Source of the DNA: Anaplasma platys
GTDB lineage: Bacteria; Pseudomonadota; Alphaproteobacteria; Rickettsiales; Anaplasmataceae
Assembly (NCBI RefSeq): GCF_012790675.1
Contig: NZ_CP046391.1
Span: forward strand, 185,654-224,274
Direction: 5' to 3'
DNA length: 38,621 bases
Positions 36,941-38,621 of the stretch are shown one piece after another; the first letter of the stretch is position 1, and each line of letters starts with the position of its first letter. The notes under the pieces are model-generated. The model was not told where the DNA came from. It worked only from the letters and a program-made list of their open reading frames with translations, and ran no database searches. A program made the position numbers and the translations under genes.

Positions 36941-38329
36941 ATGTCTAAGACGAGAAGATTTTATACGCCCGAGGTTCACGTCGTAGATGACGAGGCAGAT
37001 ATCAGGGCGATGATTCAAGATATCTTGCGTGACGATAACTACGTGACTAGGGTTGCTGCTGATGGGTTGTCAGCCATGAAGCTTGCATACGAAAGAGAGC
37101 CGGATGTTGTGTTGCTTGACATATGGCTGAAAGGTTCTGACATAGACGGTTTGAGCGTGTTGGAGAAACTGAGGGAAAGGTACCCGCACCTTCCGGTTGT
37201 TGTGATCAGTGGCCACGGGAATATAGCTACTGCGGTGAAGTCCTTACATATTGGTGCATACGACTACATAGAGAAACCATTTACGGAAAATAGGCTTAAG
37301 CTGGTGGTTCGCCGCGCTGTTGAGTCCAGCAGGCTAAGACGGGAAAACGAAGAACTGCGGGCGTTTTTCGAAGACTATGAGCTTGTAGGGAATTCTCCAC
37401 AAATCAAAAACTTGAGGGCTACCATAAACAAGGCTGCGTCGACTTTCAGCAGGATATTGATTACGGGAGCTCCAGGTACTGGCAAAGAAGTTGTGGCCAG
37501 GCTGATCCACAGGAAATTCCGGAGAGGGTGTTCATTTGTTAGCTTCTGTCCAGCAATTTTGCCTGAAGGCAGCTACTTGGAAAACATCTTTGGCAGGGAA
37601 GATGAGAACAGTTCTCTGCACCATGTTGTTCCCCATGGTGTGGGGATTATAGAGCAGGCAAATCATGGGACTTTATTTGTAGATGAAGTTACTGACCTGC
37701 GATATGACGTTCAATTGAGGTTGATGCGTCTTTTGCAGGAAGGGAGAATATACCGGGAGAATGGAAAGGTGCCGGTTGTAATCGATACCCGCGTTATCGC
37801 GTCTTCTTCGAAAATTATAGAGGAGGAAGTCAGGCTAGGGAGGTTCTGTGAAGACTTATACTATAGACTGAGTGTTTTCCCCATCAGGGTTCCATCGCTA
37901 TCGGAGTACTGTGTGGATCTTCCGGAGATCTGTGAGTATATGATGAAGAGCATCTGTAAAAAGATGGGGCTTACCCCTAGGAGAATAAGTGAGGAAGCCT
38001 TGGTTGCGATGCAATCCTACTGCTGGCCAGGGAATTTGCGACAGTTGCGTAACGTGTTGGAGTGGGTCATGATTATGCAGCCTACGAAGGATATAATAGC
38101 GGTGGAGGACTTGCCCGCTGAGATAGTCAGTGGGATGCCGATTAATAATGTGTTTACCCACATAGTTTCAGCGCCTTTGAGGAAGGCGAGAGAGGAGTTT
38201 GAAAAGCAGTACCTTAGGACGCAGCTGTCGAGGTTCGGGGGGAGTGTATCGAGAACTGCAGAGTTCATAGGGATGGAGAGATCAGCTCTGCATAGGAAGC
38301 TCAAGATCTTGGGGCTTTGCAGCGGTTGA
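36941..38329 (+). CDS. ntrX: Response regulator NtrX
   Basis: NtrX is the response regulator paired with the histidine kinase NtrY. The receiver domain (residues about 11-125) has the acidic pair D16-D17, the phosphoacceptor D60 in VVLLDIW, and the switch/lysine region ISGHGN...YDYIEKPF. An AAA+ domain follows with Walker A GAPGTGKE near 176 and Walker B GTLFVDEV near 244. A Fis-type helix-turn-helix ends the chain (VSRTAEFIGMERSALHRKLK). The GAFTGA loop that contacts sigma-54 is replaced by unrelated sequence (EDENSSLHHVVPHG). Start: ATG at 36941 behind GGAG; a GTG at 36932 would add three residues. No ntrY lies next to it. Confidence 0.93.
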   Translation: MSKTRRFYTPEVHVVDDEADIRAMIQDILRDDNYVTRVAADGLSAMKLAYEREPDVVLLDIWLKGSDIDGLSVLEKLRERYPHLPVVVISGHGNIATAVKSLHIGAYDYIEKPFTENRLKLVVRRAVESSRLRRENEELRAFFEDYELVGNSPQIKNLRATINKAASTFSRILITGAPGTGKEVVARLIHRKFRRGCSFVSFCPAILPEGSYLENIFGREDENSSLHHVVPHGVGIIEQANHGTLFVDEVTDLRYDVQLRLMRLLQEGRIYRENGKVPVVIDTRVIASSSKIIEEEVRLGRFCEDLYYRLSVFPIRVPSLSEYCVDLPEICEYMMKSICKKMGLTPRRISEEALVAMQSYCWPGNLRQLRNVLEWVMIMQPTKDIIAVEDLPAEIVSGMPINNVFTHIVSAPLRKAREEFEKQYLRTQLSRFGGSVSRTAEFIGMERSALHRKLKILGLCSG

Positions 38330-38566
38330 GCCTTGTGTTTGGGTGGTTGCGGCTGTGGGGTATGGATTTGCTAGAGCATGTGCTTATGGTGTCCAGGTGC
38401 AGTGTAGGTGGTGGTTTTTAGTGAGTTGTCAGCTCTGCCTGCGCTGTGCCGGCTGAGATGTTTTATTGTATGGTGGAATTCTGCAGGAATAGGCTTGAGT
38501 TGCAGTGCTCACATTAGCCGTTAACGTTAAATAGTGGTTGCAGTCAGGGTATGTTGTAGTACACTG
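38330..38566 (+). other. Sequence between ntrX and the 7-bp repeat
   Basis: Just under 240 bases with no gene seen. It contains a 10-base palindrome TTAACGTTAA near 38520. It leads directly into the heptamer repeat. Confidence 0.4.

Positions 38567-38621
<55 letters not shown>

Overview
The window is a stretch of chromosome from an obligate intracellular alphaproteobacterium of the family Anaplasmataceae, most likely Anaplasma of the A. marginale group. The evidence is the gene set (NtrX, a fused TRAP permease, PpdK, ThyX, a stand-alone Mrp-type antiporter subunit, CcmC, an anchored cytochrome c), base composition near 50% GC (well above Ehrlichia and A. phagocytophilum, from general knowledge), frequent GTG/TTG starts, and long gene-poor gaps holding decayed sequence. 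The species call is inference.

Layout. Plus strand, 525-13818: fused TRAP permease and CvpA; the ribosomal cluster rpsF-rpsR-rplI followed by glyA; frataxin (cyaY) and an ABC exporter; sdhA-sdhB-thyX; a Bcr/CflA-type MFS transporter. Minus strand, 14204-17639: a thioredoxin-like protein, then ccmC-ruvA-ruvB packed almost without gaps. Plus strand, 18054-19972: gmk, folD and tRNA-Val(TAC). A gene-poor stretch of about 1.86 kb follows. Minus strand, 21830-33823: an unknown protein that may be broken by an in-frame TAG, an alpha/beta hydrolase, an anchored cytochrome c, an MrpD-like antiporter subunit, ppdK, an RDD membrane protein overlapping a HAD-like protein, and aspS. Plus strand, 34164-38329: a BON-domain lipoprotein, gshB, ftsQ and ntrX.

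Function. Most genes are housekeeping: translation (S6, S18, L9, AspRS, tRNA-Val), one-carbon and nucleotide metabolism (GlyA, FolD, ThyX, Gmk), respiration and redox (SdhAB, cytochrome c, CcmC, the thioredoxin-like protein, frataxin, GshB), Holliday junction processing (RuvAB), division (FtsQ) and one response regulator (NtrX). Uptake and efflux are covered by the TRAP permease, the MFS transporter, the ABC exporter and the antiporter.

The unusual content lies between the genes. I see no CRISPR array, phage, transposase or new multi-gene system. I do see several families of decayed local duplications. Two degenerate copies (period about 140 bp) of the 3' end of the cytochrome c gene lie directly downstream of it. 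A fragment of the thioredoxin-like gene lies upstream of the intact gene and abuts a 55-bp sequence repeated perfectly at the very start of the window. An array of roughly 180-bp degenerate repeats lies at 20.6-21.4 kb. There are also a 17-bp tandem duplication and a 7-bp tandem repeat that runs off the right edge. Together they suggest gene-end duplication followed by decay as the source of the long spacers.
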